A program made the translations under genes and the position numbers. The notes beneath the pieces were generated by a model. That model was not told where the DNA came from. It ran no database searches and saw only the letters and a list, made by a program, of their open reading frames with translations. A stretch of DNA of 64,000 bases from Calliopsis andreniformis (taxonomy: Eukaryota; Arthropoda; Insecta; Hymenoptera; Andrenidae): positions 21,013,501 to 21,077,500 of the forward strand of contig NC_135067.1 in NCBI RefSeq assembly GCF_051401765.1, written 5' to 3'. Below, piece by piece: positions 42,001 to 57,000 of the stretch; the first letter of the stretch is position 1; each line of letters opens with the position of its first letter.

Positions 42001-45000
42001 TGTCTGAGACGTTAGGTTCTGTTACAGGAACCGCATTAAATATTTATAGTGAAATCACCATCTGCGATGTATACGCTTTCAACTAACGTCGTTCTATACA
42101 TAAAACATCACCGCATCGCAGCGCGGCTTATACTTTTCGTTCGCCACACGATTCCGCCTCTGTCCCTCGATAATCAAGTCATGCTCCGAGAACCCCTTTT
42201 AATTTTCTATTCTCGAAAATCCCCGAAGCCTCGGATCCTGAGACTAACCTGCTCTCCAACGTTACCAGAAACGCTTAGTTCCATCTTCCTTGAAATGAAA
42301 GTTTCATAAAAAGGAGGAAAATTCTATTTTAATATTTACTCGCTACAAACAGCTAAGGCAAGCAAGAAATTTTTGCAGCAAGAGAAATGTATTTCTAAGA
42401 AATGCGTTTCGATTCATGAGCTGGCAACTCATTTTCGTCTCTGTCGGAGGAAAAAAATATATTTCGTCTACTCCTTCGTGAACTCGGTAGGTCCATGCAA
42501 GCGAAATCGGACAGTTGCTCCTCTCAGTTTCAAATTGACAGTATTCCTACGTTAGCTTTGGCCTTTGATACCAATCCGTGGTTATTCGTATGCCAAATCA
42601 TTCTGCTGCCACGGACCACCCACCGCTACATCTAATCGCGACGATTGGCAATTTTGCAAGCGGATTAACAATTTACAAACCGACTTCGCGCTGAGGGTGA
42701 GTGGTCCGCCCCCTCGAAATAAATAAATCGGCTTGATTGCATGCGTATCCAGCGTCGGTTTTGCGGTCGCACGGTTCAAGCGACGTCGCTGCAATCGATC
42801 ACGAGGCAGTTTATCAATTTCATAAATGTCGGACGTGCAATAATCGAACTTGCCGTGGACAGACTTTGTTATCGTCATTTCTGTTGCGGTAATGCTAATT
42901 GGAAAGTAGGAGGATCGAAATTAGTTCTGTCGTTGCCGTAATCATCCCTCGGTAATTGACCTTTGGGTATTGAACAAGTCTAGCTTCGTAAGTGTTGCTG
43001 TTTCAAAGTGAAATCATTTTTTGAGTATAGATATAAAGGTATTCTATTCAAGAAATTTGCAAATTTCTTGTCTTCCATTGGTATTTCTATAATTTTTGCT
43101 CCTTGAAAACGTGGTACGTGTATCGTGTTACTAGCCAATACTCCTACAAGATCGATTCAATGAAGAAATTCGATCAGCCGCACAATAAAATTTATATAAC
43201 TTGAGAAGTCGAGTGTAATGTGGTAAACCGACTGAGTGCTACTAGCATAAATGTGCCAGAGCATGATATACGGGATTTAACCTCCATCCTTAACTTCTCC
43301 AATCCCTGTCTTTCAATAGAGGAACCTAAGAAACTGCCACCCCTAATTTATCGTCTGCTCATTCAGCAAGTTACGTTTCTATCGTTTCGAACACAGTCGT
43401 CTATCGATTATAGCTTTCGCTCAGGCAACGGTAGCATTATAAGTCTCCACACGTCTTATGAAACGCGCCACATTCGAAGACTTAATCAAATTTTTAACCG
43501 TGACCAAGTAAAGACATTCGAAATCTAAAGTTTCCAATAAATGCCTGGATACTTCATTCCAAAGTAATGCTCATTTGAAGTCCAAAGTGTTATTGAAATC
43601 CGCTGGCGTTTTATATCCCAGCAATCTGAACGTAATAGGGACATTAACGAGCCGATTAGCCAACCGAATTTATTCCGAAATCGTAAATTGCACGGGTTAA
43701 CGGGACCGCCGTAATTCGGGGCAATTTAAAATTTAAAAGAGACGCGCACGCGTCACGCTTGCACGGCTTACGTGCTTTTACATTCGCGCGTTCAACGCTA
43801 GGAATTACGACAGAAGGCGGTAATGGAAAATTTTCGACTCGTCCCGATTCCCACGACCGCCCACTCTTTTGCGATCACCGTTCGGGCCATCGAAACGAAG
43901 CGAAATTATTCGCTGGAGGCGATACAACAGACCCGTTTGGGAAAGTTTCCCCGTTACATATTAACGTATTGCATAATGCGGATTACACCGTGGCTATCGT
44001 CCACGCGGAGTATGAACTATAATAAGACCGACGTACGATCGGAGTTCGCGGAATGGAGAAACTTTGAAGACGCCAAAGACAATATCGTTTTGTTTCTTTG
44101 CCAGTGGAAACCGCGCACTGCCTCGTACATTTCAACTTTGCCCCCGATTCGCCCAGGCGTATTTTATTCGAAAATAGTCTCCCGCGGAACTCGAAACGTC
44201 CACGTCGATCTTTATTTCCCCTTAATGGAAACGGTGGACAGATAATGCAGCCGCGATCCAAAAAGTTTAGATTCTCGTTTCGGTCGGGGCTTGTTCCACT
44301 TACGCTTGAAACTGAAATCTGATAGCAATAATAGCAAATAGGCAGAGGAGCATTACTTAAAGCCTTTTGAGAATTTGGCTGGTTCAGTTTTTCGGTCACG
44401 CCGCAATAACATGTCGTTATATTCGAGACTTTTGAGTGAGGAGAAAAATTCCTTAAGTGAGGTCCTCATGTTTTTAAGAGTCTGTACCGATCTGTAGAAC
44501 TCGTCATTTTTGTCGTGGATGGCCGATATCGACGTGTGAAATATTTAACACTTTGAATATTTGAAAAGTTTAGAAACAAAAGAAAAATATCTCAAGACAT
44601 AAATTTTGAATTTGACCAGGGCGAGATTTGCCCCCGAGTCTGAAACCAGTTCGACCTGATTTTCGTTTCGCTTCGTGTGCGAATGTTCAACTTCCACGAA
44701 ACTTTGAAGCGTGCAATAAGATCGATACCTCGGCAAAAGCTATGGCTGTAGACTAAACGTTATATAATCTATTAGACGAATCAAAAGATGGGAAGGAAGG
44801 AGGGGGCATGGATTTCTATTCAACTTTTCCGTTATTCAACCGCCAGCTTCCACGGATGAAAGTTTCGAGCACAAAAATTGCTCCAGTGAGAAATGGTACT
44901 CGTGTAAGAGCCAGTGAAAAGTGTAGTATTTGAGCGACGTGATAAATTGAAATTTAACGCTGCGAACAATGTATTTTGAACGCAGTTTTAGACGTGGAGA

Positions 45001-48000
45001 GATTGTTTGAATCTCGGCTCTCTTTTCCTACTTTCTTCCCGATATGCAGTTGTTCAAAATACTTTCGATATTCTATTACTATCTCTCTCAGGACCCTGCA
45101 AAACTTGAGACGCAATCGAGCACTTTGAATAAATTCTCAACTGATCCTATTGTACTCTTAACTTCTATTTATTAAACGCTGCAGTGCAGGATCTCGTTTC
45201 TCATTAAAAGAAGAAAGACTCCGGTAATTTTATAACAAAAGTGAAACGATAATTCCCGGGGAGAATAAAGGAAAGCGCTGGCAGAGCTGTGGAAAGAGAG
45301 GGGCATTATTGAAAATCCAAAAAGAGGAGAAGCAACGTGGTCGGGGTAAACGTGGAACGCTCGAAGCAAAGGAACCGTAACGCGCATCGCGCGAAATGAA
45401 GCTCGAGCACGGAAATCTTCCCTTGGCGGTACGGGCGAGACGGGATAGACCCTGAAGAAAACACGCCCACTGAATCCGTCGAATTGTGATCTCGGTTTCG
45501 CGCGTAAGCTCACTTTCCCGCTGCCTTTGGACCTTCCTTTTGAAGCTGCACGCTGATTGGACGGATGCGGGTCGTGCCACGTCTGCATCTTTCGATTCAC
45601 GATCGTCGAATTTGTCCGGGGGAGGGAATCGAAGACAAGCGATGGAGATGGGGAAAACGGATCTAAATTTGCTGCATTACGAGCATTGCGACAGTTCGAT
45701 TCGTTTCGCTTGTATGTTGAGTGAAAACGCGTCTGTTGGTCAATGGATCCTTCAATTTCCATGGAAGGTGGTTTCGAAAAGTCGGCAGTGATTCTTTATA
45801 GTCCAAGTAGAACTATTTAATCCTTTACCTGTGAAGCGGTTTCATGGTTTCACTGTGACTAGTAAAGGGAAACTAGAAAACTGGTTTTTAATATAGTTGA
45901 AGTTCTTCCCCAATTAAAGGATCGATTAGATATTCTTCTACTTTCTATATCAGTCTTAAGACTTTCAGAATATATCGCTTAACGAGCAAAGACAAGCAAA
46001 GCATTACAATTCCAGTAGCCCCAACCAAGGCATACCCCAGACTTGTATCACTCTCTATGCATTTTCCAACTGTTTCTGTTTCGAACATTGCAAGTCTCGA
46101 CGTGTTAAGAAAAACAGCTCGCTTTTCAGTATTTCGATAGGGAGATTTAAAGTTTTCTAACTCGTCGTGGTTGCCTTACATCTAGATACTCGAAAGGCGT
46201 AGAACAGCGACGTATCGTAGAAGCAATTTCGATTCAAGGGATATTTACCCGTTTGAGTCAGACACAAGGGAATGCGACTCGTAGCGAAGAAATGAATCGA
46301 CGCTCCGTTTCTAACCGCACGAAGAAATTAGATTTCTCGGTCTTTGATCGTCGTGTTAGGCTTATCGATACCTAGGTTCTCTTTCTGATGGGACGAAGTC
46401 GGAAAAAACGAAAACGAGCACGATCCGAGGCAATCTGTCTCGCGTTCGACGCCCCCTCTTTCACGGGGGATACATTTTTCGAGATAATTTCCCGTCAGAA
46501 CTCCCTTGGGAATGGGCCGTGCTCATCGAGATAAGCCAAGCAATATCGAGTTCGAATCCTACGTTCCACCCCTTCTGGCGTTCTATCTTCCTTCGAACTC
46601 GACGTTCTGCCGCTCGCCTTCGCGCGCTCACGATTTATTCGACGCTACCTGACGAATACTTTATTAACCAATTAAGACGATTTATGGGCCGACGGATTCC
46701 TCCACGATAAGATTTTGCCGAATTCCAGCTGGAGATTTAGGGGCGGCCTGAGAGAGCGAGCTGATGCTCAGGTTACACGCAGATTTCAATAGAACTTCAT
46801 AATTTCATAATAATTATGAATTATTTTTCATTCAGATTCATCAATTTTACGCACGATTAGATTCTGCAGAGATTCAAGGATTTTAGAAACTATTAGCATC
46901 ATTTTTCCGAGGTGGAGAAAATTCCCCTAGGTGTGGAAGCAGCCGGTTTTCAGTGTATCACTTTCGTGGACGTTGAAGAAGCCAAACTTGTCCGTAGATC
47001 AACTCTGTCCCGGGCCAGTCAGGAGGCTAAGATAAACGTTCCGCGCGGAACTTTTAATGAGTACGTAACAAAGTTATATAAAAGGAATAAAGCGTTAACG
47101 GGAAACCGTGAAAAGTTCGCTATTAAGACCTCGCTCTGTTTGCTTCAACTTTTATCTACCTTGGTTCGCGTATTACGTACAAGCAGTGACCGCGTTTCAA
47201 GGCGAGAACCACCGACGGGCTCGTCGCGTGCAACTCGAACACGTTTATTTTACACCTTCGTGTTTAATTTCACCTTCCAACTCATTCTTCGCGATTTCTT
47301 GTTGCATTATCTACGAGTCACGCTTCAATTTCATTTTTCAACATTAAATTGTTCAACATAGGTAAGAATTTTTAACAGTAAAAGAAGTTTGGAGTTTAGA
47401 GATAAAACATGAATAACAAATTTTCAAAAAGTCCATTGAAACGTATGCTAAATCTCAACGCATTTTTAGACATTTTTCCTAAAAAATTCCATCGTCAGAA
47501 CTGTCCAATTTGAAGCAGTAGTCCCGCATAAATGAATCTTACAGTCTCAAAAAAGATCGAATTCCCTGTTTCACCACTTGTTTCACTCTCCTCCATCGCC
47601 GAAAAGCCGAGGGATCCCGGTATTACCGTAAACGACAGATGCGACGTCGTATAAATAACAGTGGCGTCCAATTTCTCAGGCCGCAATCCTTCTAATGCTC
47701 GGTCTCGCTGTGCGGCCGGAAGTGGCTGCATTAGGAAAGCGAGAAACGATGTAGCGTAACACTTCATTGGGAAAATTACGCGCGGTGTCGTTTCGTAACG
47801 GCGTCGTCGCCGGTGTTGCCGCGCGCCAAGGGACGGGGAAGGAAGAGGCATGTACGCCTATGTACCCTACGTGCAGTACATAGCCGGTGCATGACAGAAG
47901 AAGGAGCAGGGGTTGGGTCGAGCAGAAAGAGAGGCGGAGGACACCGTGGGGAGGGGCAGGGGAGGAGGGCACAAGTGGATCTGGAGTGTGCAAATTACGG

Positions 48001-51000
48001 GACTATGGTGCTAATGTTAACTACACGCTTTAGTAGCCTCGTTACGAGACCATCCCGATGCAGCCGCTTTCGTCCGTAGAACGGGAAGTCGTTAATCGTG
48101 CTACTTTTAGATACCATTGTACCTCGACGCGCGCATTCCTTTCGCGCGCTCCCCTTGTGCCTTTGAACACCGTTTGCGTTCTTACGCGAAGCGTTTTCAG
48201 AGAACATACGTGTGCCTCTGCCCAGGGAGGATCCAGCTAGCCCAGCATCACGTACAAGCTTCGACTCTGAAACGTTCCTTTAATTGGAACTTCTTTCACC
48301 GTCGGCTCAGTAATTATCGCTGCGTTACGTTTCGCTAACTAACGCAATCTTTTAATCGTAATTTATTCCGTTTCTCCCCGTATTTGTGGTTTCGAGGGAT
48401 CGCGAGCTCTCTGACGTAGAAAACTCAAAGGACACGATTCAAATTCCGTGATAATTAATCGAGATTTTTTATGTCGTAATTGGACGTAAACAGTCGTTTA
48501 AAGTCTGAAGAGTTCTATTGAATTTTATTTCTGGTTCGATGATGTGAGTTTATAAATTAAAACGGTTGAGATTTTGTAGTTTCCTCTGCTTCTTTAGTCC
48601 AGCATTTAGCACTGCTGGTTGTTTAGAGAAGTTTTATTAAAGAGCAAGGTTAAATAGCGCAGGAACAAGCGAAAAATTGAATCCTTAAATCACGGGACGT
48701 AACTCCGGCTCACGATCAGAGTAACAAACTGTTCTGGATAAGATTGTAGCGTCCATTCGGATGACGTACGAGAAGGAATTTAGCTGGGACGGTCAGAAGA
48801 AGATCCGAGATAAATGCGCAACGTGCAAATTACGTGACTCCGTCACTAATGCTAACGACAGACGTTAACAGCGTCATTACAGGGTCACTTCGATGCCCTG
48901 GTTTTAGCTCGTAGTGAGCGCACAGTGTCGTTAATCGCGCTACACACTCGTACGTCCTCTTTCTGCAGTTCCCTCAATTTTTTTCCCTTCTTTTAATGCC
49001 ACCTTCATACTTTTACAAATAGATCCCTCATTCAGCCATTGAATGAGTCTTTAAGTGTCGTGGAATAGCTCCAAGACTGCGTCATATCTCGTGTTCCAAT
49101 TATTTCTGTGATTAAAACTGGTCTTTCTCACCCGCAAGATAGTTATTCGGTAAAATAAGTAAAAGGATTCGTGTGTGCAGTTTTAATGGAAGCATATCCA
49201 GGATTCAATCTCGAATAGTAGAAAGGAAAATGAAAGGAAAAGGAATGAAAAGAATACTGAATGTTCTTCTCCGAAAGAAGGCAGGAAATTTGATTTTAGC
49301 CACAGGTTGTAAGTTCCAGCAAGTTCCCTAAATCGTACAGGCCAGTACTACGTCATGGCAGTTTTTGCGTGCCACCTTCTTTCTCCCCTCGTCGTTTCGA
49401 TTCACGTTCGTTAACTTCGTTGACACTCGCCTCTGGAAATTCTAACTTCGTCCTCGCAGTTTCGACCCTACAGCCTCTGATCGCAATTTTCCCCCAGCGC
49501 CAGTTCGCGTTCACGGGTCGTCGGTTACGGTCCTTGAAATTTCTCCGAGTTTCTGGGAACACGAGGCTCACGACGGAACGTTTTAGCACTTGCTCGAGCG
49601 AGCGATCGTTAGCCACGCGGCCACTTCATCCCTTATCTCCCAGCCGGAATTTCGGCCGATTTGCATTCCGTTAGCAGGCTGTGGAACGAGCTTGATTCAT
49701 CTTTGATTCTACCGAGTGGATTATCCTCGGTGACAAAACCCCAGACGTTTTTCACCGCTAAAAAATCAGAAGGATTTGTCATTTGACATGCAAAGCAGTG
49801 ACAAAGAAATGTCACTGAGTTTAGGAACAAACTAGGCTTCAGAAGGACGCTCTAATTTTAGAGGATTTTATAGTTAAGGGGAGAAAGAAATATCCGATAT
49901 TTAAAATTTTATTAAATTACATTTTATGTGGCAATTAAAGCTAGATTACTTGTTCCTTCAATTTCTTTCGTTTCTACAGGACTCTCCAAATTTTAATATT
50001 AAAACTATCCTCGGAATACTCATCTTGTAATCATCCATCGAAACATAATTCGATACGATACGGTTTGTAACTCGGGCTAAGGCAATCAACAAAATATAAT
50101 CTCCTTTGCTAATTACGTGATCCCTTTGAATATGCGTCCGTGCTAATACATCCCTCCTAATACTGGTTAATTCGTAGCAAGCGACATAATCACGATGTAA
50201 CGAGTCGTAAGGCCCAGTCTGGCGTACTTGTTAAACGCGCTTTCACGGCGACGATTTCAGCCGAATTAATGAGACCCCAGGTAAACTTCATCAGCCTCTG
50301 CGTATGTTATTTGCTGAGACTGTGAACCTGCAGATTTGCTGAGCAGGTATTTGATCTCGATCGATATGGATTTTCCAGTATCGAACTGCACGAACTAATA
50401 TACACCCTCATTCACGTACGGTTCACGAACAAATAAGCGAACCCGCAAATTTCCTCGTATTCGAAACGGACCCGACCCTCCACTTGCGTCAATTAATGAC
50501 CATTTGACGAGCCAAATTACTGTCGCTAATGAACCTAATGTATTTGAGACATTGCATCACATATCCGTCGCAGTAGTATGGATCAGTAATATGGTCGTAG
50601 GATACTAACATTCCAAGCCAATCAAATTAAGGGGGTTATTGACGATTTAAAATAGCATTTTCGTTTCTTCAAAGTGTCGTGTTTGAAATACATACCTGTG
50701 AATTTGAAAAGCTGTAGAACCTCTTGAAAATTACTTGAAGGATAGCCGTGCCTGCGTCGAGTATCCTTCACGATCTCCTGAACCGTGTAGCACTGCGCGA
50801 CCCTTAAGGCCGCCTCGTTTGAGTTTTGTCTGACTTTACGTAAGTCATGACTACTTTATAGATGGAATCTCGTCTAAGAAGTCAAAAGGACTTTATTTTC
50901 TGTACACACTTCACATGATTTAGTGTACGTCTATGAGTGAAAGTAGGCTCAAAGGAGTAGAGTACACAAAAACAGAAAAACTTTTGGTTCAACTTGTAGA

Positions 51001-54000
51001 AGTATAAAATAGAAATACTGGAGTCGCTAGGAAGTATAGGACCGTAAAGTTTATCAACATGGCCACGAAATTCGCCCACTTCCCGAACAGTGAATCTCAA
51101 GGTGAGACATCCAATTAAGCGACGACTAAGACAACAGGAGGAACAGAGAAACCGGGTCCGAGCATTAATCGGCGTCGTTGTAGCGAGCTGTTGTTCTCGT
51201 TAGCGGGTCGAGCGAAGATCCTCTCGTGGAACTTGACGTCCCAAAACCACGGAAATCCGTTTTCCATTCTCTGGAGGGCGAAACCAGGCTATTCTCCTAA
51301 GACGTGGCTACTGGCTAGCCTGGATAACGTTTCGGTCTGCTGATCGTCGGGGTTACACAAGTTCCGAGCACCTTGTAAACACTTAAACCCATTTCTGTAT
51401 GAAGGCAAGCGCGCTGCGAACTCCGCGCTTCCAGATAAATAGCGTATTCCCCTGTCTCTCTCTGCCTTGCGCCCTGTCCTTGTTCCCAGTCCCAAAACCA
51501 CGATTATCTTTATGCAAAGTTCCCGTGTTCCGGCTTTCGCGTCCGCAAAACACCACTCGGTAACGCCAACTACTCTCTTTTCCGCCAAATTTTGGTTTCA
51601 CCTCCGAGATACGAAAATTACGGCACGGATTTCTGCGGGCACTCTCTGTTTACTTGAAACCTGTAAAAATTATCGACTCATCTATCGACTTTTTAGGTGT
51701 TCAAATTTTGACGAGTTAATCAATCACGAGCTGCCTTAAACTTTTGCGTGTGTATAGTTTGCCGAATTAATTTCTGTAGGAATTTGGTTTATCATGTAAT
51801 TCAGTATCTACTAATTAAATCGCTGTTACAGGAAGTCATTGTTCTGGTTGGATTATCAAAATTAGAGTCACTTGAAATTCCAGGCTTGCAGCTAATGATC
51901 AATTATAATAGTTATTTAGTGAAAACAATCAGTTAGCAGAGTAATCTCAACTGTGATGAAATAATTGTCACGCCAGGAAAATTCATTCCAACGAAGCAAT
52001 ATTTATCACGCACCAGCGTTTCTCGATTCGCTCCTCTTTCACCAATCGGACCACGTGATCCAGTTACAAATTCGGTCTTTTTCCCAGGCACGTGAATCGT
52101 TAGAACGAACGGCAATCGCGGCCCGGTGGATTGTAAACTAACGGCTTCCACTTTGCGACCGATCGAAACGGTGTAAACGAGTTACACCACAACTAGCTGA
52201 CCATGAATACTCGCGAACCATTGTCACGCCAATCACGTACAGTTTGCTCGGCCACTATTGGAACTTTCATTCTAATTTTTGCGCCGAAGCGTTACTTTCG
52301 ATCCCCGTCGATCTCGTTTTTTACGAATCCATTGCCAGCGCAATCGTAATGGTAGAAGTTAAATCAGAAGAGGATTGTAAACTAAGAAAAATCGCTACTT
52401 TTGTACGAGCTTCTATTCTGGAAAGTTTAATGAATGTAGATTCAGAGATAACCCAATTCGAGATGGCAAAATGTAACAGTATTCTTGGCAGAGTTGTTTG
52501 CTCGGGAACGATGAGTTTGTTACAACTGAATTGCTCTTCAGCCAACTTGACAGAACAATGATATCCAAGTATAAATTTACGTTCCAGCGAAAGCCATGAA
52601 GACGATGCAACAAGAATCACCCGATAACAGGTCGCAGCAGTTCGTTGTCTCTAAATCGGTTCGCGACCTCTGGAATAAAGGATGACCATTGCTGTATCAG
52701 CTTGTATCAAATGAAAGCCGTGCCAGTTTTAGACTTGCCTACGTGACCCAGCGGCGAGAAGTCGTGGCTGATATTCACCGATCAACGTCATTGCCAAATA
52801 TACCTGGCAGATGTTTCTGTATAACGGCTGTGCAGAAAATTGCACCGCGATCGCGAGAGATCCTTTCTCATCTATAATTCACAGACAGCTATTTGTGATA
52901 CTCCATCTACTGCAGGAACAAATATAAAAGCAGCCAAAATAGTTTATTCGATAATCAATTAGCCGTTAGTTGATGTATCTACGACGACTAAATTTAGAAA
53001 TCGAAATTAGAACAGAATCCATGCGTTCGAATAAGGAAGCTTTCGAGTTGTTCGCACGAACGACGTTCTCAAGATAATGAGCTTATCGATACACGAAGGT
53101 TCCATTTCTCTGCGACAACAGGAAGAGATGCCTCTGATAAGTTGCTCAGACACAGGGTATCGCGAACATTTTCCCGTGAACGATGGTACGACGACGGCAG
53201 AAACGAGGACATCGTCTATTATTCCAAGATTGCCCTCGGCGTTCATGGGAACAGCACAATATTAACCAGTCGACTTTCGAGGCTCCCTCGGGAGTATTCG
53301 AGACTTTTCAAAAATAATAATCCACGCTGACGAAGACCGATTGAAGTCGATTTTCATGCACTGATTGCCCAATGCTTCGCGAAGTTTCACCTTTTGAAAT
53401 CCATCACTGTGATGAAAATATTCGAGGACTGCGAAATCATGGAGTTTTCTAACTTTCAACGGCGAAACCAGTGAAAAGATTACTTCTGCTACAGTAATAA
53501 ACTTCAAAACGTTTGAATATTAACTTATTCCATTAATTATAGAGATTTTCATATTTCACCAGTACACGCTGAAGACTACATTTACACCAAGAAAACTGAA
53601 AAAGCTGAAAATTGTTTTTTCTCGGTCTACGAGTACATGTAACTCCTTGAAGAGTACGGTGACGGTCCGACAGGGAAAAATTGTATTTATGACTTTAACG
53701 TGCTCACAAAATTAGTTTTTTAATCATACAACGAGCTCGCGACTGACCTTAATATAAATACCGAGCTCGAAGGCAGCGCAACGTTTCCTGCGTATACAAT
53801 TTCGTTCTTAAAGTCGTGTTGGTTCGGGACGAGACACCGAAAAACATGTAAACTTTTATGCGATTCGTATCTGTCCACGGAGGGCAGAGGAAATCACATT
53901 TAACTTTAGGTAGAACGTCTGCGAGTGGTGCACGAAAGTGAGTCCTTTGGGATTATAATCCAGCATCCTCTCAAGTATCCTGTTTACGACGACCGCCAAG

Positions 54001-57000
54001 GTAATTTCGCTTGAACCTACAGAGCCCAGGCCTCGAGAGCCGAGCATCAAAAGCCATCCTTGAAAGGAAGAACACGAACTGCTCTGGGGGTACTTAATTT
54101 TCAGGATTTTCCATCGTTCCTCTGCGCTTGAAACATTTATAATCTGCGGCTCGCGGTGAATGCATTTTAACGCGATACGGGGAACTCGTTAGTCGATGCG
54201 ACGCGAAACGACGGGGGTGGAGTTAAAATGACACTTTGGACGATTATGAATCTTGTTCTCGATCTTCAGACACCGTTCGCGTCGGTAATTATCACGAAAA
54301 TTCTTCGCTGAAACTTGGAAGAGAATACCAACGTGAAACACTGTTCACAATTAGATGGAGTGATATATATCAGCTATCCGATTTGCAAGTTATGAGACAG
54401 ATGGCTGTGGAAAATAAAGGGTGACAAATCAATGACAAATGAGACTTACAACAAAAAGGGTACTTATCAAATTTTGTCTTTCTCTAGAAGAGCAGGGAAA
54501 TACTCTAACATCTATAGATGAAAATTTCTTTTAACAAAATATTTATAACATTTCTCGCAGAAAATATCAAGAGAAAATACAGCAATGACATCTACTTTCC
54601 TTGGACAAGTAACTTCAATAATCAGTATCGTAACAACACGACGATATGTATCCATGCATAGCGTGCTAGTACATTAATATCCTAGCCAAATTGGCTCGCG
54701 CAACAACATTTCACATTATTAGCGAGCTCCATTACGAAATTCGTTCGCTCAACGGAATTCAATGCGCCATTCCAGCAGGAAGCCGTATCGCGTTCGCGAA
54801 TTCGCGACCGGAAATAAAGAAGTCATTTGTGTTGGTTTCCCCGAACTCGTATCGAAAGAACGATAATAGCGGCTGTTGCCAAAATCCTGTATTGTGCACG
54901 GACCGATTATCATACGCTGGTATCATTAATCGCATCGAGTTCAGACGACGAAGGTGCACGCTAACCCACAAGTTGCGTCAAATATGCGATTGGTCTAAAT
55001 TGATTCGACATGGAACCAGCTGCTCCGCTAGTTATGAGACTTGAATCAGTGGCCGAAACTTCATCGAAGTTCGACGAAGCTGGCGTAAATTGGAAACACC
55101 TTGAACTTGCGTACTGAGTGGCGAATTATCGACGATCTAATTAAGGGGAACAAAAGCTGGTACAAACCTTTATTCTAAAATCTCTCTCGACTCTTCTAAT
55201 ACTATCCTACCTCGAAGATTTTTCAATTTAATTTCATAGCAAAAGAAAATAGTTTTTCGAATTCAAGAATAATGAAAGAAATAACCCAAAGATACATACT
55301 TCTGTGCAACTGTAGAAGAATTAATGGAACTCGTTATAAATTCAATTAATAAATTCATCGACGTCGACACTTTATTGAACCGAAAACCCCCAAGAAGCAC
55401 ATATCCCAACCTCATTCTTCGTCCATAATTACATCCCTGTAGCAACCACGCCACACTATAAACTCTCGTTGCCCGTGGTATCGGCGAAGTAATATAACCC
55501 CGTCGAGGTCGCGCGTTATGCTTGACTCCCGCTTAATGAATTCCCTTAGAAGTCAAAAAAGTTTTTCCACTCCCACCAGGAGAGGAGCTCGAGATCATGG
55601 AAGTCAGTTCTCTCGATTAAAATCCCCGGTTTCTCGAAATTCGAGGAGAAGCCACGACTCGTTCCGAGTTTTAATATCGAGTCTCGCGTGACGGTTTTGA
55701 GAATCGAAACGACGAGAAGGGGCGGCTGTACGTGGACTGGTTATGACGGGGAAGATCGTGGGATGCATCGAACTTGGGCTTTCCCTCTTCCTCAACCCAC
55801 CCCCGCTGCTTCGGCAATCCCAGCAAAAGGGAGATATTATCGGTATTCTACGAGTTGGATTGCCACCCCCGCGTCCACCCCACCGTCGCAGCCTTTCCAT
55901 TTCCTCTGGTTCGAGGGTTATCGACACCCTGTCAACGGTTTCGCGCCTTCGTTGTCGGGGATGGCCCACTTACCGAATCGATTACCATCGAACAATAAAC
56001 AAGACCTTCGGTTGAAACGAACGGAAGAGCCGACTGGTCGGTGTCGCGGCGCGACGATTGTCGATGGTAATCATACTTATACGAAAGAAGCTCATGCGTT
56101 TCCAAAGAATAACCGAAACATGTTTCATTAAAAGCATGATGCACTTGTCATTCGCGAGTGCATTGCCATTACACCACCCCTGAATTTCTCTCATCATTGT
56201 TCCTACTGATTGACGTCGCGACACTCAGTAGAAAGCTTTTATTTCTTCGGGCATGTGCAATGCGGAGGTTTTTATTTCTCGCACTCGCCACGGATCTGGG
56301 TCAATGTATTTTCCATTGGGCGAGCAAAAAAACGAGGAAGCGAGTTCGATCGATCAAAATTGAATGACACCGCGAAAAAAGCTCGATCCATGGAAATGGA
56401 ATGGTCTTTTTTCGTTGGTCCGTCTTTCGTTCCATCGAGGGCTAAATCGTTTTTCGCATAAAACGTATCTGTGTCGATATTGCGTAATAATTTTCTAGAT
56501 TCAGTTACACAGGAGCTATAGCATTAGGAGGGTTTCGTGATCCCGATCAAAGATAACATCGTTGTTAATATTCGTCTGGCCTTTTTGCCCCTCGTCCCAC
56601 GACAAAGTTGCCACGAGTCGAAGTCGGAACTTGAAACGCTCTTGGAGGGTAGACTTCTTGAGGAGAAACTCGAGGAGATCCCCAGATCAAATTCTCCTCT
56701 GGACAGCAGTTTCTCCGTCGAGCTACGACCTACGATTTCTTCTCCTGACACCACGAATAATGTCTGCCCCATCTATATCCACGTGAAGTCCTCGTCAGGG
56801 TTGGACGGTTATTTTCCATGTTCAAAGGAATCCGCCCTCTGGATTCGGGCGTCGTTTCTCAATTTAATGTCGCGATCTCTTGTCGTTACAAATCGGATTC
56901 CCACTCGAAAGCGTCTCTGAGACGTTTCCAACGCTGTTGACCTTCGCGACTATGGGTATGTCTTCCAACCTGTTCGAGATCAATATGAATTTCATAGGAT

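Noticed and set aside
43823..44245. 140-codon ATG-started frame in intron 4
   Set aside because: No domain or signal peptide, and a 138-codon frame overlaps it on the other strand.
45172..45762. 196-codon minus-strand open frame
   Set aside because: No recognisable domain, overlapped by another open frame on the same strand and one on the + strand; typical of GC-rich chance ORFs.
46520..46600. tRNA-like B box (GTTCGAATCC)
   Set aside because: No A box or cloverleaf-compatible arms at the right distance.
46912..47361. 149-codon frame with protein-like first half
   Set aside because: No ATG at its start, no recognised family, second half is hydrophobic chance-like sequence, no good splice sites.
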